Shown piece after piece: positions 1-8,530 of a stretch of DNA of 64,000 bases; positions within the stretch are counted from its first letter, which is position 1, and each line of letters begins with the position of its first letter. The position numbers and the translations under genes were made by a program. This DNA comes from Pseudomonas hefeiensis (lineage in GTDB: Bacteria; Pseudomonadota; Gammaproteobacteria; Pseudomonadales; Pseudomonadaceae): positions 5,833,001-5,897,000 of the forward strand of contig NZ_CP117449.1 of the NCBI RefSeq assembly GCF_030687835.1. Reading direction: 5' to 3'. The notes under the pieces were generated by a model. That model had not been told where the DNA came from, did not search any database, and saw only the letters and a list, made by a program, of their open reading frames with translations.

Positions 1-96
1 GGCCAGCGCCGGCAGTTGAGCCCAGAGTTTCGCGACCTCGAACACTTCATTGAGGACGAAGCGCATATCGCGCAGGGGCGCTTTGTAGTCAGCCAT
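1..96 (-). CDS. Acyl-CoA dehydrogenase, N-terminal fragment at window edge
   Basis: Only the first 32 codons lie in the window; the gene runs off the left edge. The start ATG is at 94-96 and the peptide begins [19 protein letters not shown], nearly identical in pattern to the starts of the two full-length acyl-CoA dehydrogenases downstream (MPEYKAPLRDMRF and [13 protein letters not shown]). It is therefore the third member of a tandem paralog set. In P. aeruginosa three such genes (PA0506-PA0508) lie beside the biotin genes, which supports the reading. Substrate chain length cannot be told from this fragment. Confidence 0.85.
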   Translation of the reverse strand, partial: MADYKAPLRDMRFVLNEVFEVAKLWAQLPALA

Positions 97-114
97 GGCA
101 AACCTCGCAGGATC

Positions 115-129
115 TAAACAATTGGTTCG
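115..129 (-). promoter_or_regulatory. Possible PsrA-type half-matching operator
   Basis: On the minus strand the sequence reads GAACC-N4-GTTTA, 4 of 5 matches in each half to the GAAAC-N4-GTTTC core known for the fatty-acid-responsive repressor PsrA. It sits 19 bp upstream of the edge acyl-CoA dehydrogenase start. This is weak alone; it gains interest from the stronger pair of sites at 5696-5721 in front of the paralog. Confidence 0.25.
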
Positions 130-230
130 TAAGAAAACGGTTTTTGCAGTGGTCTGAGTGTACCCCAACAACTTTTGCGACACATAGGGTCAGCTGGTGA
201 CTGTTTTGTTATTTTTAGTCACTACAGGAG

Positions 231-300
231 AGATCGCAGGCTTCGTCAGGTCCTACAGAAGAGCGCGTACTCCCTGTAGAGCTGGCGAAGCCTGCGATCT
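231..300. repeat. Extragenic inverted repeat
   Basis: Perfect 15-bp arms (AGATCGCAGGCTTCG at 231-245 and its complement at 286-300) enclose a second, nested 6-bp inverted repeat (CTACAG 253-258 / CTGTAG 274-279). It lies in the 220-bp gap between two same-strand acyl-CoA dehydrogenase genes and differs from the GTGGGAGC-type REPs elsewhere in the window. On RNA it would form a long hairpin that could terminate transcription or stabilise an end. Confidence 0.6.
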
Positions 301-316
301 TTGCTCCCCCCTCACA

Positions 317-2113
317 TCAGAGGGCAAACAACTCCGCCGGCAGCTTCATCAAGCAATCGCTCCCCGCCTCAACCGCGGCCCGATGGGCGGCGGTCCTTGG
401 CAGCAGGCGCTTGAAGTAAAACTCACAGGTCGCCAGTTTGCCCCGACAGAAATCCGCGTCACCTTCGCCAGCGTCAAGTTGCGCCTGGGCCACCAATGCC
501 ATGCGCAACCACAGATAGGCCAGGATGATGTAGCCGCTGTACATCAAATAGTCCACCGAAGCAGCGCCGACTTCATCGGGGTTCTTCATGGCCGCCATGC
601 CGACCTGGGTAGTCAGCTCGCCCCATTGCCGGTTCAGCTCATCGAGTTGCGCGATATAGGACTTGAGTTGTGGGTGATCGGCATTGGCAGCGCAGAATTT
701 GTGGACGATTTTGGTGAACCCTCGCAGCAACTTGCCCTGGCTGCCCAACACCTTGCGCCCCAGCAGATCCAGCGCCTGAATACCATTGGTGCCTTCGTAG
801 ATCGGCGCAATGCGACAGTCGCGCACCAGCTGTTCCATGCCCCACTCACGAATGAAACCGTGGCCGCCAAACACCTGCATGCCGTGGTTGGTCACTTCCA
901 GGCCAGTATCGGTCATGAAAGCCTTGCAGATCGGGGTGAGGAACGCCAGCAGGTCTTCGGCCTCCTGGCGGGCGGTTTCGTCGCGGCTCAGGTGTGCAAT
1001 GTCCAACAGTTGCGCGGTGAAGTAAGTCAGCGCCCGGTTGCCCTCGTTGAAGGCCTTCATGGTCAGCAGCATCCGGCGCACATCGGGGTGGACGATGATC
1101 GGGTCGGCGGCTTTTTCCGGCGCCTTGGGCCCGGTCAGCGAGCGCATCTGCAAACGGTCGTTGGCATATTTGATCGCGCCCTGGAAGCTCGCTTCCCCGA
1201 GGCACAGGCCCTGCATGCCGGTGCCTAGCCGGGCATGGTTCATCATGGTGAACATGCAGTTCAGGCCCTTGTTCGGCTCGCCGATCAAGAATCCCTTGGC
1301 CCCGTCGAAATTAAGCACGCAAGTGGCGGAAGCCTTGATGCCCATTTTGTGCTCGATCGAGCCGCAGGAGACGCCATTGCGCGGTCCCGCTTCGCCACTG
1401 GCGTCAGGCAGGAATTTGGGCACGATGAACAGCGAGATACCTTTGGTCCCGGCAGGGGCATCCGGCAGTTTGGCGAGCACCAAGTGAATGATGTTGTCGC
1501 TCATGTCGTGTTCGCCGGCGGAAATGAAAATCTTGCTGCCGGTAATCGCGTAGCTGCCGTCGGCCTGAGGCAAGGCGCGGGTCTTGATGATGCCCAGGTC
1601 GGTGCCGCAATGGGCTTCGGTGAGACACATCGTGCCGGTCCACTGACCGGCCGTGAGCCTGGTGAGGTAGGCCTGTTTCTGTTCTTCGGTGCCGTGGGCA
1701 TGAATGGCCGACATCGCACCGTGGGTCAGACCCGGGTACATGCCCCAGGACGTATTGCTGGAACCCACCATTTCGCTGATGACCAGGCCCAGGGAACTGG
1801 GCAATCCTTGGCCACCGTAAGCCGGATCCGCCGCCAGCCCGTGCCAGCCGCCCTCCACGTATTGTGCGAAAGCCTGCTTGAAGCCTGTAGGCGTGGTGAC
1901 CACGCCGTTGTCGAAATGGCAGCCTTCTTCGTCGCCGCCACGATTGAGCGGCGCCAGCACGTTCTCACAGAACCTGGCGCCTTCCTCGAGGATCGCGCTG
2001 ACCATGTCCGGGCTGGCATCGCCGGCGCCCAGTTCGGCATAGCGGCCATGGAAGTCGAAGACGTGATCAATCAAAAAACGCATATCGCGCAGCGGGGCTT
2101 TGTACTCGGGCAT
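317..2113 (-). CDS. Acyl-CoA dehydrogenase (about 600-residue family)
   Basis: FAD-dependent acyl-CoA dehydrogenase catalysing alpha,beta-dehydrogenation of acyl-CoA, the first step of beta-oxidation; cytoplasmic, passing electrons to ETF. I chose ATG 2113 (MPEYKAPLRDMRF, 598 residues) because both paralogs begin the same way; an in-frame ATG 10 codons upstream gives an unlikely extension. The order is that of the long family: N-terminal helical domain, middle beta domain (MCLTEAHCGTDLG near residue 165), C-terminal helices with the [17 protein letters not shown] segment whose Glu is the usual catalytic base, and the extra C-terminal region of this subfamily. The neighbour at 3829-5634 is a close paralog. 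Annotation as 3-methylmercaptopropionyl-CoA dehydrogenase (DmdC) is common for this family, but a fatty acyl substrate is more likely here. Confidence 0.93.
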   Translation of the reverse strand: MPEYKAPLRDMRFLIDHVFDFHGRYAELGAGDASPDMVSAILEEGARFCENVLAPLNRGGDEEGCHFDNGVVTTPTGFKQAFAQYVEGGWHGLAADPAYGGQGLPSSLGLVISEMVGSSNTSWGMYPGLTHGAMSAIHAHGTEEQKQAYLTRLTAGQWTGTMCLTEAHCGTDLGIIKTRALPQADGSYAITGSKIFISAGEHDMSDNIIHLVLAKLPDAPAGTKGISLFIVPKFLPDASGEAGPRNGVSCGSIEHKMGIKASATCVLNFDGAKGFLIGEPNKGLNCMFTMMNHARLGTGMQGLCLGEASFQGAIKYANDRLQMRSLTGPKAPEKAADPIIVHPDVRRMLLTMKAFNEGNRALTYFTAQLLDIAHLSRDETARQEAEDLLAFLTPICKAFMTDTGLEVTNHGMQVFGGHGFIREWGMEQLVRDCRIAPIYEGTNGIQALDLLGRKVLGSQGKLLRGFTKIVHKFCAANADHPQLKSYIAQLDELNRQWGELTTQVGMAAMKNPDEVGAASVDYLMYSGYIILAYLWLRMALVAQAQLDAGEGDADFCRGKLATCEFYFKRLLPRTAAHRAAVEAGSDCLMKLPAELFAL

Positions 2114-2204
2114 GGTGGTCTTCTCCGGTAACAGGTCGACCAAACCTACTGCCGGCCACCGAGGCTCACAATCACAGTCCAGACGCTGAATGCGCCATCA
2201 TCAC

Positions 2205-3530
2205 TCAACCCGCGGCAGTTTCCATGCGCACCGCACCGCGACGGTTCTGCCCATAGGCAATCACACAGTTACGCCCAGCCGCCTTGGCGTTGTAGAGGGC
2301 CTGGTCGGCGGACTTGAGCACTTCTTCGGGAGTGCGCTGTTCGATGCGTTCGGCTACGCCGATGCTGACCGTCACCGATACACAGGATGCACCGGCGCCG
2401 GCACGACGCTGGCGACCTTGTTGATCATCCTGGGGACGACTGTCGGGATTGCGTAGCTGAATGCTGTAGTTGGCGATGGATTCGCGAATGACTTCCAAAT
2501 GAGGCATGCACTCTTCGATGGTTTTACCTGCAAATACCAGCGCGAATTCCTCTCCACCGTAGCGATAAGCCCTACCGCCACCGCTGATTTTCGACAGTTT
2601 GCTGGCGACCAGCCGCAATACCTGGTCACCCACGTCATGCCCGTGGGTGTCGTTGAATTTCTTGAAATGGTCCACGTCGCTCATCGCCAATACATAATTG
2701 CGACCCAGGCGCTGCATGCGCTCATTTAGCGCCCGACGTCCCGGCAGGCCGGTCAGTTCGTCACGGAACGCCATTTGATAAGCCTCGTGGGCGACCGCGG
2801 CCGCGATCATCAGCATCACCTGGCTGCACATGATATTCAGGGTAAACGGCAGGATGAAAGTCTTCGGTAACATCCAGAACACCCCGAGCAAACCTACCAA
2901 TTGCGCGGCATGCAACGGTCGCGGGTGGCGCCAGTATTGCCACGCCAGCAACAGGAAGGCGGCGATGAACACTGGGTAGGACAACTGGATCAGGCTCATC
3001 CAGGCGCCGTGCAATGCAGGCCAGCGGATCTCCGAAAGCCACAACAGCAACGCCTGGGGAAAGCTTTGCTCCAGGGCCAGCGCTACGCTCCCAAAGACCA
3101 GCAGCACCGCGAACCGCGCCACCATGTCCTGGAACAAATGGGTTCTCTCCTGCCACGCGGCGAACAGGCCAAACAACAGCGGCAGCAACAGGCAGACGAG
3201 ATGAAACACCACCGCTGCGTCTTCGCGCACCTTACCGTTGTCGCGATAGAAGTCGGTCTGGGTGTCCAGCAGGTAGTAAGCGATGTACACCGTGACCATC
3301 AGAAACAGCTCACGCTGGCGTCGATAAACAGCGCAATACGCTCCGCCCAGCAACAGCACCAGCGTAGGAAGAACGTTGAACAGAGAGGTGAAAAAGACGT
3401 TGAGGTCCTTGACGTAGGCAGCCGCCAGCCCCGCCAGCAATAACAACAGCGAGGGTAGGAAGTGACTCCAACGTGCAGCGGAAGAACGCGACAAGGGTAA
3501 AGCTCCGACCCGGCTGATGAAAGATGGCAT
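2205..3530 (-). CDS. Membrane-anchored GGDEF diguanylate cyclase
   Basis: Makes cyclic di-GMP from two GTP at the inner membrane. The first about 230 of 441 residues hold several hydrophobic segments, for example FLPSLLLLLAGLAAAYV and LFNVLPTLVLLLGGAYCAV. A GGDEF domain follows with DELTGLPGRRAL, the metal and substrate region SDVDHFKKFNDTHGHDVGD, and the signature RYGGEEF, so it should be active. The product-inhibition I-site (RxxD five residues before the signature) is absent: the residues there are SGGGRAY. A low-complexity Arg/Gln/Ala loop (about residues 355-375) interrupts the end of the domain. There is no EAL domain. It sits alone between two acyl-CoA dehydrogenase paralogs, with no obvious operon partner. 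Confidence 0.92.
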   Translation of the reverse strand: MPSFISRVGALPLSRSSAARWSHFLPSLLLLLAGLAAAYVKDLNVFFTSLFNVLPTLVLLLGGAYCAVYRRQRELFLMVTVYIAYYLLDTQTDFYRDNGKVREDAAVVFHLVCLLLPLLFGLFAAWQERTHLFQDMVARFAVLLVFGSVALALEQSFPQALLLWLSEIRWPALHGAWMSLIQLSYPVFIAAFLLLAWQYWRHPRPLHAAQLVGLLGVFWMLPKTFILPFTLNIMCSQVMLMIAAAVAHEAYQMAFRDELTGLPGRRALNERMQRLGRNYVLAMSDVDHFKKFNDTHGHDVGDQVLRLVASKLSKISGGGRAYRYGGEEFALVFAGKTIEECMPHLEVIRESIANYSIQLRNPDSRPQDDQQGRQRRAGAGASCVSVTVSIGVAERIEQRTPEEVLKSADQALYNAKAAGRNCVIAYGQNRRGAVRMETAAG

Positions 3531-3662
3531 TGTGCCTGCTACTGACGCAGTAAGGCACGCGAGATGTGACAGATGTCACACTGCCATCCTTGTAACGGCA
3601 GGAAGGAGTGATTTCTTAGGGTTCAGTTTGATGAATGTTTTTTCGAAATATCTCGAGATCCC

Positions 3663-3752
3663 TGTGGGAGCGGGCTTGCTCGCGAAAGCGGTGGATCAGT
3701 CAACGTTGATGCCGTCTGATCCACCGCTTTCGCGAGCAAGCCCGCTCTCACA
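3663..3752. repeat. REPIN (paired REP elements)
   Basis: Two inverted TGTGGGAGCGGGCTTGCTCG REPs (right arm with one mismatch) flank a spacer containing CAGTCAACGTTGATG. The same spacer type recurs at 28153-28245. Confidence 0.9.
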
Positions 3753-3772
3753 AGGGGACTTGCGGCAGGCAT

Positions 3773-3808
3773 AAAAAGGCCGCTGCATCCTAAGGTAGCA
3801 GCGGCCTT
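3773..3808 (-). terminator. Rho-independent terminator of the acyl-CoA dehydrogenase
   Basis: An 11-bp perfect stem (AAGGCCGCTGC 3776-3786 / GCAGCGGCCTT 3798-3808) is followed on the minus strand by a T run, 21 bp after the stop of the gene at 3829-5634. Confidence 0.85.
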
Positions 3809-3828
3809 CTGGAAGAACCGCGTAAGGC

Positions 3829-5634
3829 TTAGTAACCCAGTGCGAAGTCTTCTTCTTTCATGTCCATCAGGTTGTTGGCGCCCGACAGCATGGTTGCCAC
3901 GTGGGTGCGGGTGCGCGGCAGGATGCGCTGGAAGTAGAAGCGCGCGGTCTGCAGCTTGGCGGTGTAGAAGGCTTCTTCGGTGGTGCCGGCCGCCAATTTT
4001 TCCGCCGCCAGGCGCGCCATGTCAGCCCAGAAATAGGCCAGGCAGGCGTAACCGGAATACATCAGGTAATCCACCGAGGCCGCGCCAACTTCTTCGCGAT
4101 CTTTCATGGCCGCCATACCGACCTTCATGGTCAGCTCGCCCCATTCCTTGTTCAGCGCAGCCAGAGGTTCTACGAACTCTTTGACCGCGTCGTTGCCTTC
4201 GTTGCTTTGGCAGAACTTGTGGACGATCTTGGTGAAGCCCTTGAGCGCTTCGCCCTGGGTCATCAGCACTTTACGGCCCAGCAGGTCGAGGGCCTGGATG
4301 CCGGTGGTGCCTTCGTACAGCATCGAAATGCGGCTGTCGCGAACGTTCTGCTCCATGCCCCACTCGGCGATGAAGCCGTGACCACCATAGATCTGCACGC
4401 CGTGGTTGGCCGATTCGAAGCCGACTTCAGTCATGAACGCCTTGGCGATCGGCGTCATGAACGCCAACAGCGCATCGGCCTTTTTCTTCTCTTCTTCGTC
4501 GACGCCGTACTTGACGATGTCCACTTGCTTGGCGGTGAAGTAAACCATCGCCCGGTTACCTTCGGCGAAGGCCTTCATGGTCAGCAGCATGCGGCGCACG
4601 TCGGGGTGCACGATGATCGGGTCGGCAGCCTTGTCCGGCGCTTTCGGGCCGGTCAGGGAGCGCATTTGCAGGCGGTCACGGGCGTACTTCAGGCCACCCT
4701 GGAAGCCGATTTCGGCGTGGGCCAGACCTTGCAGCGCGGTGCCCAGGCGTGCGGTGTTCATGAAGGTGAACATGCAGTTCAAGCCTTTGTTCGCCGGGCC
4801 AATCAGGAAACCGGTGGCCGCGTCAAAATTCATCACGCAAGTGGCATTGCCGTGGATGCCCATCTTGTGTTCCAGCGAACCGCAGCTCACCGCATTGCGC
4901 TGACCGATGGAGCCGTCGGCGTTAGGCAGGAACTTGGGAACGATGAACAGCGAAATGCCCTTGGTACCGGCCGGTGCGTCTGGCAGGCGTGCCAGAACGA
5001 TGTGGACGATGTTGTCGGCCATGTCGTGTTCGCCGGCCGAAATGAAGATCTTGGTGCCGCTGACCTTGTAGGAACCGTCGGCCTGAGGCTCGGCCTTGGT
5101 GCGCAGCATGCCCAGGTCAGTGCCGCAGTGCGGTTCGGTCAGGCACATGGTGCCGGTCCATTCGCCGGAAACCAGCTTGGTCAGGTAGGCCTCTTGCTGC
5201 TCGGGCGTACCGTGCTCGGAAATAGTGTTCATCGCACCATGGGACAGGCCTGGGTACATGCCCCACGACCAGTTGGCTTCGCCGACCATCTCGCTGACCG
5301 CCAGGCCCAGGGACTCCGGCAAGCCTTGACCACCATGCTCCACGTCGTGGGCCAGGCTTGGCCAGCCGCCTTCAACGAATTGCTTGTAGGCTTCCTTGAA
5401 ACCGGTCGGGGTCTTCACACCAGACTCGCTCCAGGTGCAGCCCTCGATGTCGCCCACGCGGTTCAGCGGCGCCAGCACCTGCTCACAAAACTTGGCGCCT
5501 TCTTCGAGAATGGCGTCAACCATATCTGGAGTGGCGTCCTGGCAAGCCGGAAGGCTCTGATAATGCGCTTCATAGCCAAGCAGTTCGTCACGAACGAAGC
5601 GAATATCACGCAAGGGGGCCTTGTAGTCAGGCAT
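3829..5634 (-). CDS. Acyl-CoA dehydrogenase, FadE1-like
   Basis: FAD-dependent acyl-CoA dehydrogenase of fatty acid beta-oxidation, 601 residues, cytoplasmic. The motifs match its paralog: [17 protein letters not shown] near residue 160, [10 protein letters not shown], and the catalytic-base segment [18 protein letters not shown] near residue 430. Its place next to the small gene and biotin operon corresponds to PA0506 of P. aeruginosa, described as the long-chain enzyme FadE1; that equivalence is by position and is my inference. It has its own promoter (TTGACA/TATGTT) overlapped by two PsrA-type operators and its own terminator at 3773-3808, so it is transcribed alone and probably induced by long-chain fatty acids. 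Confidence 0.94.
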   Translation of the reverse strand: MPDYKAPLRDIRFVRDELLGYEAHYQSLPACQDATPDMVDAILEEGAKFCEQVLAPLNRVGDIEGCTWSESGVKTPTGFKEAYKQFVEGGWPSLAHDVEHGGQGLPESLGLAVSEMVGEANWSWGMYPGLSHGAMNTISEHGTPEQQEAYLTKLVSGEWTGTMCLTEPHCGTDLGMLRTKAEPQADGSYKVSGTKIFISAGEHDMADNIVHIVLARLPDAPAGTKGISLFIVPKFLPNADGSIGQRNAVSCGSLEHKMGIHGNATCVMNFDAATGFLIGPANKGLNCMFTFMNTARLGTALQGLAHAEIGFQGGLKYARDRLQMRSLTGPKAPDKAADPIIVHPDVRRMLLTMKAFAEGNRAMVYFTAKQVDIVKYGVDEEEKKKADALLAFMTPIAKAFMTEVGFESANHGVQIYGGHGFIAEWGMEQNVRDSRISMLYEGTTGIQALDLLGRKVLMTQGEALKGFTKIVHKFCQSNEGNDAVKEFVEPLAALNKEWGELTMKVGMAAMKDREEVGAASVDYLMYSGYACLAYFWADMARLAAEKLAAGTTEEAFYTAKLQTARFYFQRILPRTRTHVATMLSGANNLMDMKEEDFALGY

Positions 5635-5695
5635 AGCGATAAACCTCTGCTGATGTAACCGGGAATGAACGACCGCATGGATTTGTTGTGACGGT

Positions 5696-5739
5696 CAAAC
5701 AGTTGTTTGAAACATACGTTTACGCCCAAATCTTGTCAA
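5696..5739 (-). promoter_or_regulatory. Sigma-70 promoter with overlapping PsrA-type operators
   Basis: On the minus strand: -35 TTGACA (5739-5734), a 17-bp spacer, and -10 TATGTT (5716-5711). Two operator-like palindromes overlap the -10 and start site: CAAAC-AGTT-GTTTG (5696-5709) and GAAAC-ATAC-GTTTA (5709-5721). PsrA of pseudomonads is reported to bind (G/C)AAAC-N2-4-GTTT(G/C) and to leave DNA when it binds long-chain fatty acids. The position over the -10 implies repression. Confidence 0.65.
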
Positions 5740-5861
5740 GCGCCGATCTTTTGCCGTTCGTCATCGTCCCCGAAAAAATCCCAGGCACAGCAATTCACCG
5801 CAGCGCAACACTCACAGCGTACGTAAGAAAAGATTAGTTGAGCCAGAAGGAGTTAGAGACG

Positions 5862-5889
5862 AAAACGCCGCGAATAGTCGCGGCGTTTT
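5862..5889 (-). terminator. Terminator of the biotin operon tail
   Basis: A perfect 11-bp stem AAAACGCCGCG / CGCGGCGTTTT with a 6-nt loop, lying 20 bp after the stop of the gene ending at 5910 and ending in TTTT. It is symmetrical and could stop transcription in both directions. The rest of the 5635-5909 gap holds the fadE promoter and nothing else I recognise. Confidence 0.8.
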
Positions 5890-5909
5890 GACAAACCTGA
5901 GATACAGGA

Positions 5910-6206
5910 TCAGGCGAAGGTATCGATCAACGTACCGAGCATTTCATCGGAAGCCTTGGCCACGTTCACGCCCAGTTGGACCTGAAACTTGCCTTGGGAC
6001 ATTTCGACCATATTGCTGGCCAAGTCCGATTGCTGGCTGCGATCCACCGACCGTAGGCGATCGGCTTGCAGTTCGGACGACTGGCTGGTGACGGAGCGCT
6101 CGATAGTATTGTTGGCGATCTGGCTTGAAGCTTGATCGACACGGTTCTGCCCTGTCTGAATAGTGCTCAGACCGGCGTAGAACGCGGTATTTCCTGAGAT
6201 TTCCAT
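5910..6206 (-). CDS. Small conserved protein with rod-protein-like N-terminus
   Basis: A 98-residue soluble protein starting MEISGNTAFYAG at ATG 6206, preceded by AAGAAG about 9 bp upstream; an in-frame ATG 28 codons earlier would add an implausible hydrophobic leader. Residues 8-35 (AGLSTIQTGQNRVDQASSQI then ANNT) resemble the N-terminal helix with the NNIANxxT motif of flagellar rod and hook proteins, but there is no rod domain after it. The remainder is Gln/Ser-rich and helical. P. aeruginosa has a hypothetical gene (PA0505) at the same place after bioD. I do not know its function; linkage to bioD is positional, with the operon terminator just after it. Confidence 0.7.
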   Translation of the reverse strand: MEISGNTAFYAGLSTIQTGQNRVDQASSQIANNTIERSVTSQSSELQADRLRSVDRSQQSDLASNMVEMSQGKFQVQLGVNVAKASDEMLGTLIDTFA

Positions 6207-6313
6207 GGCAGAGTTCGTCTTCTTGAGAATTGGCAGTGCCCATTGAAGCAGAAGCCCTGGGAAAAGGCCCGACAAAAACACTAATGGCACAGTGCCTCGT
6301 CATAGTGAAAACC

Positions 6314-6997
6314 TTAGTAGCCCAGCAAATCCAGGTGCAGATGCGCAGCCACGGCTTCGGCGGTGACGCCCTTGATTTTCGGCACACGCCCCAAGCACGG
6401 CGCCGGCAGACGCTCGGCCAGGGTCGCCAGATTTTCTTCCAGGCGCGATGTCTTAGGATCGACGATATTGGCCACCCAACCAGCCAGTTGCAGGCCGTCC
6501 CGGGCGATGGCCTCGGCGGTCAGTAGCGCATGGCTGATGCAGCCAAGCCTCACACCCACCACCAGGATCACCGGCAGGCCCAGCGCCATCGCCAGGTCCG
6601 AGAGGTTGTCCTGATCGGCCAGCGGCACGCGCCAGCCACCCGCGCCTTCGATCAGGGTGAAATCGGCCTTCAAGGCCAACAATTCACGCATCGGCCCCAG
6701 CAACGATTGTACCGTCAGGGCCACGCCGGCCTCTCGAGCGGCCAAGTGAGGTGCGATCGCCGGCTCGAACGCCACCGGATTGACCTGGGCATACTCAAGC
6801 GGCACCGAGCATTCGGCCAGCAGCGCCAAAGCATCAGCATTGCGCAACCCTTTGGGTGTCACCTCACATCCGGAAGCCACAGGCTTGCCTGCCGCGGTGC
6901 TCATGCCAGCCTGTCGCGCAGCGTGCAGCAGGCCGGCCGCGACGGTGGTTTTGCCCACGTCGGTGTCGGTACCGGTGATGAAATAAGCCTGGTTCAT
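6314..6997 (-). CDS. bioD: Dethiobiotin synthetase
   Basis: ATP-dependent closure of the ureido ring: 7,8-diaminopelargonic acid plus CO2 to dethiobiotin, the penultimate step of biotin synthesis, cytoplasmic. It has 227 residues, normal for BioD. The P-loop [19 protein letters not shown] is at residues 6-24, with the second conserved segment [13 protein letters not shown] near residue 115. The ATG overlaps the last 4 bases of bioC (6994-6997), so translation is probably coupled. It is the last recognised biotin gene of the operon. Confidence 0.97.
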   Translation of the reverse strand: MNQAYFITGTDTDVGKTTVAAGLLHAARQAGMSTAAGKPVASGCEVTPKGLRNADALALLAECSVPLEYAQVNPVAFEPAIAPHLAAREAGVALTVQSLLGPMRELLALKADFTLIEGAGGWRVPLADQDNLSDLAMALGLPVILVVGVRLGCISHALLTAEAIARDGLQLAGWVANIVDPKTSRLEENLATLAERLPAPCLGRVPKIKGVTAEAVAAHLHLDLLGY

Positions 6998-7818
6998 AGC
7001 GGTTTCTCCAGCACGGCGTAGACCACCTGATAGGTCGCGGGCAACCCCTGTACCTGACGAAACTGTTCGTAAGCGTCAACCAGCGCGAGGATCCGCGCCC
7101 TGCCCGTCAACCCACCGGGCCGGCCGGGGTTCAGATTGTGGGCGCCGAGGGCTTTCAGTTCATGGGTCAGGCCGCGCACATCCGGGTAATGCATCACGTG
7201 GGGACGATTCTCCAGGCTGACAACGTTCAGCCCGCTGGCCTCACATAGCTGTTGATACGTCTCGAACGCGCGAAAACGGTTGACGTGCACCAAACCATCC
7301 ACCTGACGCCAGCTGTCGCGCAATTCATACAACGTGCCAACGCAAAGGCTTGTGAAGGCAAACACGCCACCGGGTTTCAAAACCCGATGGACTTCGTTCA
7401 ACACCGAGGAAAAATCCGCGCACCACTGCACCGCCAGGCTGGAGAACACCAGATCGCAGCTCGAGGCCTGCAAGGGCAACCGCTCGGCATCACCGGCTAT
7501 AAAGTGCGCAGCTCCACCCTGAGGGCGAGCATGGTTGAGCATACCTTCGGCGATATCCAGCGCCAACCCGGTCGCCTCGCCGAAGCGCGTACCCAGCGCC
7601 CGAGTGAAATAGCCGGTGCCACAGCCCAGGTCCATCCAGCGCTCAGGTTCGCTCGAAGCAGCCAGCTGGCCCAGCAATTGCTGGCCGACGTCGCGCTGCA
7701 GCTCGGCCACGCTGTCGTAGCTGCTCGCCGCCCGGGAAAACGAGGCCGCCACCTGGCGCTTGTCCGGCAAGGCACCGGGCAATTTGGGAACAGACAAATC
7801 AGTCATCATCGGACTCAT
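6994..7818 (-). CDS. bioC: Malonyl-[acyl-carrier protein] O-methyltransferase
   Basis: SAM-dependent methylation of malonyl-ACP, which lets the fatty acid machinery build the pimeloyl chain of biotin. It has 274 residues with a class I methyltransferase core: [16 protein letters not shown] (motif I, near residue 60), [11 protein letters not shown], and [12 protein letters not shown]. Three candidate ATGs lie within five codons (7818, 7809, 7806); all overlap the end of bioH by 8 to 20 bases, so the exact start is uncertain, but coupling to bioH is clear. Confidence 0.95.
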   Translation of the reverse strand: MSPMMTDLSVPKLPGALPDKRQVAASFSRAASSYDSVAELQRDVGQQLLGQLAASSEPERWMDLGCGTGYFTRALGTRFGEATGLALDIAEGMLNHARPQGGAAHFIAGDAERLPLQASSCDLVFSSLAVQWCADFSSVLNEVHRVLKPGGVFAFTSLCVGTLYELRDSWRQVDGLVHVNRFRAFETYQQLCEASGLNVVSLENRPHVMHYPDVRGLTHELKALGAHNLNPGRPGGLTGRARILALVDAYEQFRQVQGLPATYQVVYAVLEKPL

Positions 7819-8530
7819 GCAAAAAAGCCTGAATCGCCCCCGCTACACCGTGAGGGTCTTGCAGAGGGAATCCGTGGCCGGCCTGTTCGATCAGACCGAT
7901 TTCAACATCCGGCAGCAACGCCAGTAATTCACCTGCCGCCTCAGCCGGCACCAGGGCGTCGAGCCCGGCAAACAAGTGCAGTTGCGGGCCACCGAAGCCC
8001 TGCAAGGCGGCGCGAGTATCCAGTTGCGCCAGCAGCTCGAGCCCGGCCATCAACACATCGGGCGAAGTGACAGGTGCACCCGCCAGCAACAATCGCGACA
8101 AGCCGCGCGGATCGCTGCAACCCTGGGCACACAACAAACTGAAGCGCTTGAGGGTCTGGCGCGGATCGGCCGCGCACCCGGCGAGAAACCCATCGAAGGT
8201 TTCACCGGCCATCGCCCTCGGCCATTGATCGTGGGCCACGAAAGAAGGGTTGCTCGCCAGGGTCAGCAAGCCGCAGCAGCGCTCGCCCCGACGCGCCGCC
8301 AACTCGCAGGCCAGCATGCCGCCCAGCGACCAGCCACCCAGCCAGGCATCCTGGGGCAGCGTGGCGTCCAGCTCATCGAGCCATTCATTGAGATCGCTTG
8401 AGGTCAGTGCCGGCAACGGCTCGATCTCGACCCGCAGATGTTCATCCAGCCCTTGCAGCGCAGCCGCCAGAGGCTCCAACGGGGAAACGCCCAAGCCCCA
8501 ACCAGGCAGCAATATCAGTCGATCACGCAT
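7799..8530 (-). CDS. bioH: Pimeloyl-ACP methyl ester carboxylesterase
   Basis: Alpha/beta hydrolase that removes the BioC methyl group from pimeloyl-ACP methyl ester, ending chain elongation. I chose ATG 8530 ([14 protein letters not shown], 243 residues) because it begins with the first beta strand and oxyanion segment of the fold; an earlier in-frame ATG adds 24 residues that read as shadow of bioF. The nucleophile motif GGWSLGGM has Ser at 68, the acid is in FAGLDALVP and the His in QAGHGFPL. The start overlaps bioF by 8 bp. Confidence 0.95.
   Translation of the reverse strand: MRDRLILLPGWGLGVSPLEPLAAALQGLDEHLRVEIEPLPALTSSDLNEWLDELDATLPQDAWLGGWSLGGMLACELAARRGERCCGLLTLASNPSFVAHDQWPRAMAGETFDGFLAGCAADPRQTLKRFSLLCAQGCSDPRGLSRLLLAGAPVTSPDVLMAGLELLAQLDTRAALQGFGGPQLHLFAGLDALVPAEAAGELLALLPDVEIGLIEQAGHGFPLQDPHGVAGAIQAFLHESDDD

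Noticed and set aside
3901..4184. Cys/Arg-rich short frames within GC-rich genes
   Set aside because: Composition and lack of start signals mark them as frame shadows.
3901..5658. A 585-codon plus-strand open frame opposite the FadE1-like gene
   Set aside because: A shadow frame; the minus-strand gene has promoter, start, motifs and terminator.
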